A stretch of DNA of 64,000 nt, from positions 1,031,493 through 1,095,492 of the forward strand of contig NZ_LMPM01000001.1 of the NCBI RefSeq assembly GCF_001423845.1. The letters are read 5' to 3'. This DNA is from Sphingomonas sp. Leaf357 (GTDB taxonomy: Bacteria; Pseudomonadota; Alphaproteobacteria; Sphingomonadales; Sphingomonadaceae). Below the pieces are notes generated by a model. It was not told where the DNA came from. It saw only the letters and a program-made list of their open reading frames with translations, and did no database searches. The position numbers were made by a program, and so were the translations under genes. Shown here one piece after another: positions 9,736 to 17,432 of the stretch. The first letter of the stretch is position 1; every line of letters starts with the position of its first letter.

Positions 9736-11169
9736 ATGGTGGCGCACGACGACGGCAGGTCTACCCTGATCGAGACGGCGATCGCGCGACAGCGGGCGGC
9801 GCACCGGGCGGACCCCAGTCCGGGCGTCGCCACGCGCCGCCGCCGCCTGTCGGCGCTGATCGCGATGTTGCGCGACAACCGCGCACGCATCCGCGCCGCG
9901 CTGACCGAGGATTTCGGGGTCCATCCGCCGATCATGAGCGACTTGATCGAGATCGCCGGCGGCATCGGTCGCGCGCAATATGCGATCGACCATCTCGACG
10001 CGTGGATCGCGGCGGAGGCGCGCGACGTGGACGCGTCGTTCGGCGCGGCGACGGCGCGGATGGAATGGCAGCCCAAGGGCGTGGTCGGCAATATGGTGCC
10101 GTGGAACTTCCCGTTCGAGATCGGCATCGGACCGCTGGCCGAGATGCTGGCGGCGGGCAACCGCGTGATCGTCAAGCCGTCGGAACTGACGCCGGCCTGC
10201 GGCGCGCTGCTCGCCAAGATGGTCGCGGCGGCGTTCGATCCAGACGAGGTGACGGTGATCGAGGGCGACCAGACGGTGGGTGAGGCGTTCGCCGCGGCGT
10301 CGTTCGATCACCTGCTGTTCACCGGCAGCACCGCGGTGGGGAAAGCGGTGATGCGCGCGGCGGCTGCCCGGCTGACGCCGCTGACGCTAGAGCTTGGCTC
10401 GAAATCGCCGGCGATCCTGACGCCGAGCGGCGTCGATCAGCGCGCGGTCGAATCGATCATCGGCCTGAAACTCGCCAAGAGCGGACAGGTCTGCGTATCG
10501 GCGGATCACGTTTTCGTGCCCGCGGACCAGCTCGACCGGTTTATCGATCTGGCGCGCGGCTATTTTACCGAACGGGCGCCCGGCTTCACCCGATCGGGCG
10601 ATTGCACCGCGATCATCAGCGACCGGCATGTCGACCGACTGCAGGCGTTGCTCGCCGACGCGGTCGCCAAGGGCGGCCGCGCGATCGTGCTCGAAGACGG
10701 CGCGGCACCGAGCGTCGCGACGCGGCAGATGCCGCTGACCCTGGTCACTGGCGTCACCCCGGCGATGCGCATCGCGCAGGAGGAGATATTCGGGCCGATC
10801 CTGCCGGTCATCAGCTATACCGCGCTCGACGACGTGGTGGCCGCGCTCTGGGCGGCGGACAAGCCGTTGTCGATCTACATTTTCGGGCAGGATCAAAGCG
10901 AGATCGACGGGCTGATCGCGCGAACGGTGTCGGGCGGTGTCACGGTCAACGGCGCGGCGCTCAACACCGCGTGCATCTCCCTCGGCTTCGGCGGCGTGGG
11001 GGCCAGCGGCTTCGGCCGACATCACGGCGTGGAGGGGTTCCGCGAATTCAGCAACCACCGCGCGGTGTTCGTGCGCGGGCCGGCCGACCATGCCGACATA
11101 ATTTTCCCGCCCTACGGCGCGTCGGCCGCCGCCGCCGCCGAAGCTGTGCTCGGCCCGATCGCGGCGTAA
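9736..11169 (+). CDS. Aldehyde dehydrogenase (coniferyl-aldehyde dehydrogenase-like)
   Basis: 477 aa from ATG at 9736, preceded by GGGGAGAG; an in-frame ATG at 9688 would run through the candidate operator and is less likely. NAD-dependent oxidation of an aldehyde to a carboxylate. Cofactor motif GNMVPWNFPFEIG, catalytic Glu in LELGSKSP (about residue 219) and catalytic Cys in KSGQVCVSADHV (about residue 253). The short form lacking the long N-terminus matches the coniferyl-aldehyde dehydrogenase group. Followed 9 nt later by an APH-type kinase, so the acid or its CoA ester may be the next metabolite. Confidence 0.9.
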   Translation: MVAHDDGRSTLIETAIARQRAAHRADPSPGVATRRRRLSALIAMLRDNRARIRAALTEDFGVHPPIMSDLIEIAGGIGRAQYAIDHLDAWIAAEARDVDASFGAATARMEWQPKGVVGNMVPWNFPFEIGIGPLAEMLAAGNRVIVKPSELTPACGALLAKMVAAAFDPDEVTVIEGDQTVGEAFAAASFDHLLFTGSTAVGKAVMRAAAARLTPLTLELGSKSPAILTPSGVDQRAVESIIGLKLAKSGQVCVSADHVFVPADQLDRFIDLARGYFTERAPGFTRSGDCTAIISDRHVDRLQALLADAVAKGGRAIVLEDGAAPSVATRQMPLTLVTGVTPAMRIAQEEIFGPILPVISYTALDDVVAALWAADKPLSIYIFGQDQSEIDGLIARTVSGGVTVNGAALNTACISLGFGGVGASGFGRHHGVEGFREFSNHRAVFVRGPADHADIIFPPYGASAAAAAEAVLGPIAA

Positions 11170-11178
11170 GGAGGGATC

Positions 11179-12180
11179 ATGCCGTCAAACGCGGAACGCA
11201 GCCTAGTCGCCGATCGGCTGGCGGAGATCGTCAACCGGAAATGTCCCGGCGCGCGGGTGTCGGACCCCGTGCGCCTGTCGGGCGGCGCAAGCCAGGAGAC
11301 GTGGGCGTTTGACGTCGTGCACGATGCCCGGATCAGCGCGCTGATCCTGCGCCGCTCGCCCGGCGGCGCGATCGACAAGCGCGACATCGCTGCGGGACTC
11401 GACGTCGAGGCGGCGGTGATCGCGGTGGCCGAGGCGCACGGCGTGCCGGTGGCGCCGGTCGTCCACGCGCTGGCGCCGTCGGACGGGCTCGGGCCGGGGT
11501 TCATCTCGTGCCGCATCGATGGCGAGGCGCTCGGTCACCGGCTGGTGCATGGCGACGGCTTTGCCGCGCTTCGCACCCATCTGGCGACCGATCTCGGCGG
11601 GATCGCGGCACGCATCCACGGCGTGCCGACGGATGGCCTCGATCTGGTGACGCGGCGCCCGGCCGCGATGCTCGCCGAAGCTGGCGTGCAATATCGCGCG
11701 TTCGGCACGCCCAGGCCGGTGTTCGATCTCGCGCTGGCGTGGCTCGCGGCGCGGTTGCCCGATGCGCCGCATGCCGCGCTGGTGCATGGCGACTACCGGG
11801 TGGGCAATTTCATCGCCGACCCCGACGGCGTTCGCGCGATCCTCGACTGGGAGGCGGTGCATATCGGCGATCCGGTCGCCGATCTCGGCTGGATGTGTGT
11901 CAATTCGTGGCGGTTCGGCCGGATCGATCGGCCGGCCGGCGGTGTCGGATCGCGCGAGGATCTGTTGGCGGGTTATGCCACGGTCGCCGGCTGGACGCCG
12001 ACGCTGGACCACCTGCGTTGGTGGGAAGTGTTCGGCAGCCTGCGCTGGGGCTTGGGTTGCGCGACGATGGCGGCAGAATTCGCCGCCGGCGACCGCTCTG
12101 TCGAGCGCGCCGCGGTCGGCCGGCGCGCGTCTGAAACCGAACTCGACATTTTGCGTCTGATCGCGCCCAGGAGCCGCTGA
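11179..12180 (+). CDS. APH-type phosphotransferase, candidate 4-hydroxyacyl-CoA kinase (LvaA-like)
   Basis: 333 aa, AAGGAGGG ribosome-binding site. Aminoglycoside-phosphotransferase fold: LSGGASQETWAFD nucleotide loop, catalytic loop LVHGDYRVGNFI, and metal-binding LDWEAVHIGDPVADLGW. Proteins of this ACAD10-like group include LvaA of Pseudomonas putida, which phosphorylates the 4-hydroxy group of 4-hydroxyacyl-CoA during levulinate use. The immediately following DUF6285 gene (1-nt gap) matches the LvaA-LvaB arrangement. No resistance role is suggested by the catabolic context. Substrate remains inferred. Confidence 0.82.
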   Translation: MPSNAERSLVADRLAEIVNRKCPGARVSDPVRLSGGASQETWAFDVVHDARISALILRRSPGGAIDKRDIAAGLDVEAAVIAVAEAHGVPVAPVVHALAPSDGLGPGFISCRIDGEALGHRLVHGDGFAALRTHLATDLGGIAARIHGVPTDGLDLVTRRPAAMLAEAGVQYRAFGTPRPVFDLALAWLAARLPDAPHAALVHGDYRVGNFIADPDGVRAILDWEAVHIGDPVADLGWMCVNSWRFGRIDRPAGGVGSREDLLAGYATVAGWTPTLDHLRWWEVFGSLRWGLGCATMAAEFAAGDRSVERAAVGRRASETELDILRLIAPRSR

Positions 12181-12181
12181 C

Positions 12182-12562
12182 ATGCAGGACCGACCCGCGC
12201 CCGATGCGCTGCTGGACATCGTCGAGGAATTTTTGCGCAGCCGCGTGCTGCCCGAAACGAGCGGCCATACCGCGTTCCACCTGCGCGTTGCGATCAACGT
12301 GCTGGCGCTGGTGCGGCGGGAGATCACGCTGGCGCCGGGCCTGGAGAGCGACGAGCGGGACCGCCTTATCGCGCTGATCGGGGGAGACGCCGACACGGTG
12401 GCGCTCAATGCGGCATTGTGCGATGCCATCGCCGATGGTCGGCTAGATAGCGAGGATAAGACGCTGCACGCCCATCTCTGGCAAACGACGCTGGAAAAGA
12501 TGGCGGTCGATCAACCGCGCTATGCCGCTTTCGTCGAGGAAATATCCGCGTCACCCCGGTGA
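12182..12562 (+). CDS. DUF6285 small protein (LvaB-like partner)
   Basis: 126 aa, mostly helical, with the DUF6285 pattern PDALLDIVEEFLRSRVLPE and the following HLRVAINVLALVRRE. No catalytic motif. In levulinate catabolism a small protein of this sort (LvaB) associates with the kinase LvaA and raises its activity; that comparison is from memory of the family. Coupled to the kinase gene with 1 nt between stop and start. It is the last gene of the ALDH - kinase - DUF6285 operon and ends at a strong bidirectional hairpin. Confidence 0.78.
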   Translation: MQDRPAPDALLDIVEEFLRSRVLPETSGHTAFHLRVAINVLALVRREITLAPGLESDERDRLIALIGGDADTVALNAALCDAIADGRLDSEDKTLHAHLWQTTLEKMAVDQPRYAAFVEEISASPR

Positions 12563-12572
12563 CGGCGCGGGA

Positions 12573-12605
12573 TCGACCGGCACGCCGCATAGGCGTGCCG
12601 GTCGA
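12573..12605. terminator. Bidirectional hairpin between convergent genes
   Basis: TCGACCGGCACGCC, 5-nt loop GCATA, then GGCGTGCCGGTCGA: a perfect 14-bp stem in the 48-nt gap between the DUF6285 gene and the convergent TonB receptor. No long T tract follows on either strand, so efficiency is uncertain. Confidence 0.75.
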
Positions 12606-12610
12606 CCGGA

Positions 12611-15004
12611 TCAGCGCAGCTTGACACTCAGCTGAAGGCCGTAGGTCACCGGCATGCCGGCATAGCGGATTACCGTGTCGTAGGTACGGAAGACGTTGGT
12701 CCAGTAATATTTGTTGGTCAGGTTGCGACCGAAAGCCGCAACGCGCCAGCGCCCGTCGTCGCTCTCGATGCCGACGCGCGCATCGAGCAGGGTATAAGCG
12801 TTGAGCGTGTACAGCGGCAGTTCGCCCAGTTTCGATTCCGCCGTGCTCTGGTAGGTCAGGCTGCCGCCTAGGAATACCGAACGGGCATCGCCCACCGGGA
12901 ACTTGTATTGGGCATCCGCGACGGCCGACCATTTCGGCGACCGCGGCAGTGCCTCGCCCTTGAAGTTACGCGCCGTGGCGTTGGGATCGAAATTGTTGAA
13001 ATCGTCGGTGATCTCGGTGTGCAGATAGGTGCCGGACGCCGACATCGTCAGGCCGGTCACCGGTGCGACGATGATCTGCGCCTCGGCACCGTAGATTTCC
13101 GATTTCGGAATGTTGACGAGCTTTTCGAGCAGCCCGAACAGGAAATCCGGGCTGTTCCCGCGGATCTGCTTGTTGGTGTAATCGTAATAGAAGGCCGCGC
13201 CGTTTAGCTGGATATGACGATTGGCCAAGGCGGTCTTGAAGCCCGCTTCGTACGCCAGCACCGATTCCTGCACCGCCGGCGAGAATTGCGTGTTCACCGA
13301 GGCGGACAGCGTCGGGAAGCTACCCGATTTGAAGCCCTTGCTGACATTGGCGTAGAGCAGTGTGTCTCGCGTTGCCTGCCAGTTGAGTCCGCCGCGCCAC
13401 GATACATTGTCCTCGTCGAGGCTTTGCACGACATTGCCCGACTGCAACGTAACCGAGTTGAGCGTGCCGCAGCCGCCCGGTGCGACGGGGCTGAAATTGC
13501 CCGCGCCGCGAAACACGCCCATCAGCAGATTGTAGACCGCCGCGAGCGACCCGTCGCCGCCATCGGCGCTGCAGCCCGAAAAGCGTCGCTTGTTGTCGGT
13601 ATAGCGCACGCCGCCCTGCAGCGTCAGCGTATCGGTCAGCTTCAGATCGGCGTTGCCGAACACCGCCCATTGCTCGTTTTTCTGGTTCGAATAGTTGAGC
13701 CCCTTGGGGGTCGGTAACCCTAGAGTGGTGCGCGTGGTGGATTCACGGACAAAAATCAGATTGCCGTCATAGATTTTGTCGTTCTGGTAATTCCCGCCGA
13801 CCGTGACACGGACCGGCCCGAACTCGTTTTCGAGGCGCAGTTCCTGGAAGAACGATTTGATGTCGCCGGTATTCTGCCACAGCGTGCTTTCCAGCGCGAG
13901 ACCGTCGGCATCGACCAGCGATCGCACCTTCTGGTGCGCGTAGCTGGTGATCGAGGTGAGCGTCGCGCTGTCGGTCAGGTCGTAATCGGCGCGACCCGAC
14001 GCCTGCCAGAAACGGTTCTTGCGCTGCAGATTGCCGATCGGGTCCCAATCCGCCGCGCGTGCGTTGCGCGGCGCCAGCGGATAGTTCAGCAATGCCGGAT
14101 AGGCATTGGCGGGATTGCCGGGATTGACCGCGATGACCTGCCCGGCGACGGTATCCGAATTGTCGAAATTACCGTTCACGTTGAGTTCGAAGCGGAAACG
14201 GTCGCTCGGGTCCCAATCGACCAGCAAGCGCGCCTGGCCCTTGTTGCGGTCGCCGAGCCCGGCGTCGCGCGTATAGCTCTTCTGCCAATCGCCGCCCTGC
14301 GTGGTGGCGAACGACAGGCGCGCCTTCACCGTGCTCGACAATGGCCCCGAGACGTACCCTTGCGCCTCCAGCGTCGCGAAGCGGGCGAAACTCACCGTGC
14401 CGCCGGCCTGGAAATCATTGGTGGGCTTGGCAGCGATATAGTTGATCGCGCCGCCGGTCGCGTTCTGACCGAACACCGTGCCCTGCGGTCCTTTCAGCAC
14501 CTCGACACGGGCGAGATCGAGCGCGGCACCCGTCGTCATCACAGGATAGGGTAGGGGGACCTGATCGACATAGACGTTGACCGTCGGCGCCGCGCCGACG
14601 CTCGATTCGTAGAAGCCGACGCCGCGCAGCGTGTAGACCGGCGTGTCGAAGGTGGTGGTGGTGGCCTGGAAACTGGGGACGATCCGCGCGAGATCCGCCG
14701 TACCGGTGACGCCGCGCTCGATCAGCGTATCGCCGGTCGCCGCGGTGATCGACATGCCGACGCGGTTGATCGCCTCCTCGCGCTTCTGCGCGGTGACGAT
14801 GATATCACCGATCTCGTTCGGCGACTCAGCCGCAGGCGGCGTCGCCGTCTGGTCGGGCGATGCCTGGTCGGCAGATGCCGCGGGGGCCGCGGCGGGGACG
14901 GGTGCGTCGGCCGTGCCGTCGCGCGCCGCAGCGACACCCGGCAGGCTCAGCGCCATGATGCTCGCGCTGCCGGTCAGCATCACGCGCTTGTGAAAATTCC
15001 TCAT
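12611..15004 (-). CDS. TonB-dependent receptor
   Basis: 797-aa outer-membrane active transporter. The signal peptide is followed by an Ala/Pro-rich linker, a TonB-box-like segment (EIGDIIVTAQKREE), the plug domain with YTLRGVGF and GPQGTVFGQNATGGAINYI, and a 22-strand barrel ending in VTYGLQLSVKLR. The GPQGT...NATGGAIN type is the large sphingomonad group linked to uptake of aromatic or terpenoid molecules. It is monocistronic, divergent from the acyl-CoA dehydrogenase at 15154, so it probably imports the substrate of this cluster. Confidence 0.93.
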   Translation of the reverse strand: MRNFHKRVMLTGSASIMALSLPGVAAARDGTADAPVPAAAPAASADQASPDQTATPPAAESPNEIGDIIVTAQKREEAINRVGMSITAATGDTLIERGVTGTADLARIVPSFQATTTTFDTPVYTLRGVGFYESSVGAAPTVNVYVDQVPLPYPVMTTGAALDLARVEVLKGPQGTVFGQNATGGAINYIAAKPTNDFQAGGTVSFARFATLEAQGYVSGPLSSTVKARLSFATTQGGDWQKSYTRDAGLGDRNKGQARLLVDWDPSDRFRFELNVNGNFDNSDTVAGQVIAVNPGNPANAYPALLNYPLAPRNARAADWDPIGNLQRKNRFWQASGRADYDLTDSATLTSITSYAHQKVRSLVDADGLALESTLWQNTGDIKSFFQELRLENEFGPVRVTVGGNYQNDKIYDGNLIFVRESTTRTTLGLPTPKGLNYSNQKNEQWAVFGNADLKLTDTLTLQGGVRYTDNKRRFSGCSADGGDGSLAAVYNLLMGVFRGAGNFSPVAPGGCGTLNSVTLQSGNVVQSLDEDNVSWRGGLNWQATRDTLLYANVSKGFKSGSFPTLSASVNTQFSPAVQESVLAYEAGFKTALANRHIQLNGAAFYYDYTNKQIRGNSPDFLFGLLEKLVNIPKSEIYGAEAQIIVAPVTGLTMSASGTYLHTEITDDFNNFDPNATARNFKGEALPRSPKWSAVADAQYKFPVGDARSVFLGGSLTYQSTAESKLGELPLYTLNAYTLLDARVGIESDDGRWRVAAFGRNLTNKYYWTNVFRTYDTVIRYAGMPVTYGLQLSVKLR

Positions 15005-15066
15005 ACATTCCTCTCCCTTGTCACCGTGTCGGCGGTTCAGGTGACCCGATCGATCACTCTCTAATA

Positions 15067-15081
15067 ATGGTTCGCTACCAT
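15067..15081. promoter_or_regulatory. Inverted repeat in the TonB receptor / ACAD divergent promoter
   Basis: ATGGT-TCGCT-ACCAT, an inverted repeat with 5-bp arms and a 5-nt spacer, in the 149-nt region between the divergent receptor and acyl-CoA dehydrogenase genes. Candidate operator; arms are short so chance is possible. Confidence 0.3.
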
Positions 15082-15153
15082 ACCGTTTGTATCACCACTA
15101 TACGCGATGTCAAACGTCCACTAAGGTCGGCATGAACCTGCAGGAGAGGCGGC

Positions 15154-16470
15154 GTGGATTTCGAGCTACCGGACGATTTGAAGGCGTATCTTGGCGAACT
15201 GGATGCGTTCATCGCCGCCGAGATCACCCCGCTGCAGCAGGCGGACGACAATATGCGCTTCTTCGACCATCGCCGCGAATGGGCGCGCACCGACTGGGAT
15301 CGCGACGGGCTGCCGCGCCAGGAATGGGAAGATCTGCTGGAGGAAGCGCGGCGCCGCGCCGATGCGGCGGGATATTGGCGCTTCGCCTTGCCGGTCGAGT
15401 TCGGCGGGCAGGGCGGCTCGAACTTGTGGATGGCGGTGATCCGCGAGCATTTCGCGGCGCAGGGCCTTGGGCTGCACAACGATCTGCAGACCGAACATTC
15501 GGTGGTCGGCAACTTCCCGCAAATCCATGTCTTCGCGCAGTACGGCACGCCCGAGCAGCGTGCTGAATTTATCCAGGGCACGCTGGAGGGCACGCGCCGA
15601 TGCACGTTCGGGCTGACCGAGCCGGATCATGGCTCCGACGCCACCTTCATGAAGACGCGCGCGGTGCGCGAGACGCGGGGCGGCGTCGCCGGCTGGCGGA
15701 TCGACGGCGAGAAGATGTGGACCACGGGCATGCACAGCGCGACGCACTGCATCCTGTTCGCGCGCACGTCAGGCGACGACGGCGCCGCGACCGGCATCAC
15801 CGCCTTCTTCGTCCCCGCCGATGCGCCGGGCGTCAGAATCGAGGAATATCTCTGGACCTTCAACATGCCGACCGACCATCCGCGCGTGTCGTTCACCGAT
15901 GTGTGGGTGCCCGAATCGGCGCTGTTCGGGCAGGTCGATCATGGGCTGACGCTGGCGCAGCATTTCGTGCACGAGAATCGCATCCGCCAAGCGGCCTCGT
16001 CGCTCGGCGCGGCGGCATTCTGCATCGAGGAAAGCGTGAAATATGCCCGGCATCGCAAGCCGTTCGGCAAGGCGCTGGCCGAAAACCAGGGCATCCAGTT
16101 CCCATTGGTCGAACTGGCGACGCAGGTCGAGATGCTGCGCCTGCTGATCCGCCAGACCGCCTGGCAGATGGACCGTATGCCACGCGACGAGATCGAGAAG
16201 ACGTTGTCTGACAAAGTGGCGATGTGCAATTACTGGGCTAACCGGCTGTGCTGCGATGCCGCCGACCGGGCGATGCAGGTGCATGGCGGGATCGGCTATT
16301 CCCGCCACAAGCCGTTTGAGCATATATATCGTCATCACCGCCGCTACCGCATCACCGAAGGCGCGGAGGAAATCCAGATACGCAAGGTGGCGGCCTATCT
16401 GTTCGGGTATATCGGCCCGCGCCGCCGCGAGTTCGCGGCGCTCGCCGATGCCAAGGGAGGCGCGGCATGA
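15154..16470 (+). CDS. Acyl-CoA dehydrogenase family protein
   Basis: 438 aa, GTG start at 15154 supported by GGAGAGGCG 5-8 nt upstream. FAD-dependent dehydrogenase of acyl-CoA esters. The family signature FGLTEPDHGSDATFM and the substrate segment WRIDGEKMWTTGMHS are visible, and the C-terminus shows MQVHGGIGYSRHKPFEHIYR. It differs clearly from the other dehydrogenase of the cluster (7126-8304), so two different acyl-CoA oxidations are expected. The stop overlaps the start of the cyclase gene (ATGA). Confidence 0.92.
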   Translation: MDFELPDDLKAYLGELDAFIAAEITPLQQADDNMRFFDHRREWARTDWDRDGLPRQEWEDLLEEARRRADAAGYWRFALPVEFGGQGGSNLWMAVIREHFAAQGLGLHNDLQTEHSVVGNFPQIHVFAQYGTPEQRAEFIQGTLEGTRRCTFGLTEPDHGSDATFMKTRAVRETRGGVAGWRIDGEKMWTTGMHSATHCILFARTSGDDGAATGITAFFVPADAPGVRIEEYLWTFNMPTDHPRVSFTDVWVPESALFGQVDHGLTLAQHFVHENRIRQAASSLGAAAFCIEESVKYARHRKPFGKALAENQGIQFPLVELATQVEMLRLLIRQTAWQMDRMPRDEIEKTLSDKVAMCNYWANRLCCDAADRAMQVHGGIGYSRHKPFEHIYRHHRRYRITEGAEEIQIRKVAAYLFGYIGPRRREFAALADAKGGAA

Positions 16471-17432
16471 CGCAGGATGTGCAGCCCCCCTCGGTCGCCG
16501 ACCTGACGCGCGATGCGCCGAAGAATTGGGGCAAATGGGGCCCCGACGACGAGGTCGGATCGCTCAACTATCTCGGCCCGACGGAAGTGCTGCGCGGCGT
16601 CGCGGCGGTGCGGCAGGGCCGGACGTTCACGTTGCAGGTGCAGATCGGCGCGCCCGGCGGCGATCCGATCTGGCCGGGACGCGCGCAGTGCACGCACGTC
16701 AACCTGCTCGACAAGGGCGATTACGCCTGCGGCAAGGGCGTCGAGGTGCCTGGCCATGCCGAGGCGGCGGACGACATGCTGATCATGTATCTCCAGGGAT
16801 CGACGCAATATGACGCGCTCGGCCATGTCTGGTGCGAGGACCAGCTGTGGAACGGCTATGACGCGAAGACCACCGCGCGGCGCATGACCAAAGCCAGCGT
16901 GCTGCCGATCGCCGAGCGCGGCGTCGTCGGCCGCGCGGTGCTGATCGACATCGCGCGGCATCGGGGCAAGCGCGTGCTGGATCGGGGCGAGACGTTCGAT
17001 CACACCGATCTGCTCGCGGCGGCGGCGGTGCAGGGCGTCGATATCGAGAAGCGCGACATCCTGATCATCCGCACTGGCTGGATCGGTGCCTTCTATGAAA
17101 TGGGCGCGGCGGAATTCTACCGCGATTTCCGCGAACCGGGGCTGACCTATTCGCGCTCACTGGCGCAGTGGTTTGCCGAGATGGAGATCCCCAACCTCGT
17201 CACCGATACGATGGCCAACGAGACAACCGTCGATCCGGTCAGCGGCGTGATGTTGCCGCTACACATCGCGCTGATGCGCAATCTCGGTGTCGCCTTTACC
17301 GAGATCGCGCAGCTCGATGCGCTGGCCGACGATTGCGCGGCGGACGGGCAATATACGTTCCTGTACGCCGCCGCACCGTTGAAGGTGGTCGGCGGCACGG
17401 GCGCGCCAGTCAATCCGATCGTGGTGAAGTGA
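16467..17432 (+). CDS. Cyclase family hydrolase (kynurenine formamidase-like fold)
   Basis: 321 aa. Members of this metal-dependent hydrolase family open cyclic amides/lactones or act as dehydratases. The family metal motif is present in the variant GSTQYDALGHVW, followed later by IIRTGWIGAFYE and TDTMANETTVDPV. Translationally coupled to the preceding acyl-CoA dehydrogenase. Its last 23 nt overlap, tail to tail, with the PQQ dehydrogenase gene on the other strand. In this context a ring-opening hydrolysis of a lactone or cyclic intermediate is plausible (inference). Confidence 0.85.
   Translation: MTQDVQPPSVADLTRDAPKNWGKWGPDDEVGSLNYLGPTEVLRGVAAVRQGRTFTLQVQIGAPGGDPIWPGRAQCTHVNLLDKGDYACGKGVEVPGHAEAADDMLIMYLQGSTQYDALGHVWCEDQLWNGYDAKTTARRMTKASVLPIAERGVVGRAVLIDIARHRGKRVLDRGETFDHTDLLAAAAVQGVDIEKRDILIIRTGWIGAFYEMGAAEFYRDFREPGLTYSRSLAQWFAEMEIPNLVTDTMANETTVDPVSGVMLPLHIALMRNLGVAFTEIAQLDALADDCAADGQYTFLYAAAPLKVVGGTGAPVNPIVVK

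Noticed and set aside
11179..12180. Aminoglycoside resistance gene
   Set aside because: The APH fold is shared, but context (aldehyde dehydrogenase, DUF6285, beta-oxidation genes) points to a catabolic kinase.
11203..12429. 408-codon minus-strand frame over the kinase genes
   Set aside because: Antisense of the APH kinase and DUF6285 genes; no family features.
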